Position numbers and translations under genes: made by a program. A DNA stretch of 22,627 nucleotides from an uncultured Eubacteriales bacterium (GTDB lineage Bacteria > Bacillota > Clostridia > Christensenellales > UBA1242). Shown here piece after piece: positions 22,238 through 22,627 of the stretch. Below the pieces are notes generated by a model. The model searched no databases. It saw only the letters and a list, made by a program, of their open reading frames with translations, and was not told the origin of the DNA. The stretch spans positions 1-22,627 of the forward strand of contig USNN01000007.1 of assembly GCA_900556185.1 (NCBI GenBank), written 5' to 3'. Numbering within the stretch: position 1 is the stretch's first letter; every line of letters begins with the position of its first letter.

Positions 22238-22479
22238 TATAAATCTTCTCCTATCTTATCAGATTTCTCAGGCTTCAACGCACCCTTTTCTTCACGCTCT
22301 TTCATTTTCTTTTTATACTCGGCGACGTATTTTTCGTCTTCGTGATATATCTTTTTTAAGTGCAATTTTTTCAATATTAGCCATAACGTGCAACCAATGA
22401 TAACACACCCCATTATTATAAGAGCAACCATTGCAGCCAGTTTACTATCAGCATTAAGCGAACACAATAAATTATCCAT
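22237..22479 (-). CDS. Small single-pass membrane protein upstream of fhs
   Basis: An 80-residue protein I do not recognise. A short N-terminus is followed by a TM segment (about residues 14-36, LAAMVALIIMGCVIIGCTLW). A highly charged Lys/Glu helix (about 37-80, with HEDEKYVAEYKKKMKEREEK) would lie in the cytoplasm. A GGGAG site precedes the ATG. It is translationally coupled to fhs through a one-base stop/start overlap and shares its promoter. Confidence 0.7.
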   Translation of the reverse strand: MDNLLCSLNADSKLAAMVALIIMGCVIIGCTLWLILKKLHLKKIYHEDEKYVAEYKKKMKEREEKGALKPEKSDKIGEDL

Positions 22480-22511
22480 TGTTTTCTACTCCCGAAATTT
22501 TAATTACGCTT

Positions 22512-22540
22512 ATTATATCATACATAAATTATTCCACCAA
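22512..22540 (-). promoter_or_regulatory. Promoter of the small membrane protein-fhs operon
   Basis: On the minus strand, TTGGTG (22540-22535), a 17-nt spacer and TATAAT (22517-22512), with TGA before the -10 box (extended -10). Confidence 0.75.
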
Positions 22541-22612
22541 GCGAAATAATAAACCCATAAATTAAAAACAAAAAAATTTATGTTAAAAATATAATTAATT
22601 AAAAAATTTTTC

Positions 22613-22618
22613 TTGACA
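22613..22618 (+). promoter_or_regulatory. Probable -35 element of a gene beyond the right edge
   Basis: cTTGACA at the end of the window on the plus strand, after an AT-rich stretch. The same cTTGACA form starts the metG, tRNA-Val and tRNA-Met promoters here. The -10 would lie just outside. Confidence 0.45.
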
Positions 22619-22627
22619 AACAAGATT

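Noticed and set aside
1..22627. Mollicute-type code with TGA as Trp
   Set aside because: Trp codons in rpoB, metG and others are TGG, and long genes are free of internal TGA.

Overview
The window looks like a chromosomal segment of a low-GC Gram-positive-type bacterium (Bacillota, probably an uncultured Clostridia/Bacilli-like lineage). The basis is AT-rich DNA, strong AGGAG-type ribosome binding sites, TTGACA/TATAAT promoters, tRNA genes with encoded CCA, a B. subtilis-length RpoB and a ywlE-rpiB gene pair. The standard code applies: Trp is TGG and full-length genes have no internal TGA. TGA is nearly absent as a stop (1 of 20 genes). I see no phage, insertion sequence or CRISPR array.

Layout. 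(1) 1-5094, minus: rpoB-rpoC with its own sigma-A promoter and a ~190-nt leader; rpoC runs off the left edge. (2) 5202-7690, minus: an acidic, repeat-containing protein with a DUF2188-like C-terminus, then a membrane-anchored GH18-family protein. (3) 7788-9873, plus: methionyl-tRNA synthetase and a MarR-like regulator, ending at a bidirectional terminator shared with a convergent short-chain dehydrogenase. (4) 10738-11811, plus: radC, then initiator tRNA-fMet. (5) 11857-16544, minus: an apparent operon of LMW phosphatase (YwlE-like), RpiB-like isomerase, an unknown helical membrane protein, a Sm_multidrug_ex-type membrane protein, a frameshifted flavodoxin and a DXS-like enzyme. (6) 16567-19081: a divergent membrane module. 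A two-TM zinc-ribbon protein and a small coiled-coil protein lie on the minus strand. A single-TM protein and an SPFH/zinc-ribbon protein lie on the plus strand. A 19-bp dyad sits between the two arms. (7) 19122-20510, plus: tRNA-Val, a metallo-beta-lactamase-fold hydrolase, tRNA-Met and tRNA-Glu. (8) 20578-22540, minus: a small membrane protein overlapping formate-tetrahydrofolate ligase.

Most of the window is housekeeping. The best candidates for new biology are the SPFH/zinc-ribbon module (resembling the YdjG/YdjI membrane-stress type) and the sugar-phosphate operon. In that operon both the RpiB-like and the DXS-like enzymes have replacements at normally conserved active-site positions, which hints at altered substrates. 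The flavodoxin between them carries two compensating frameshifts, and RpoB carries substitutions in the rifampicin pocket.
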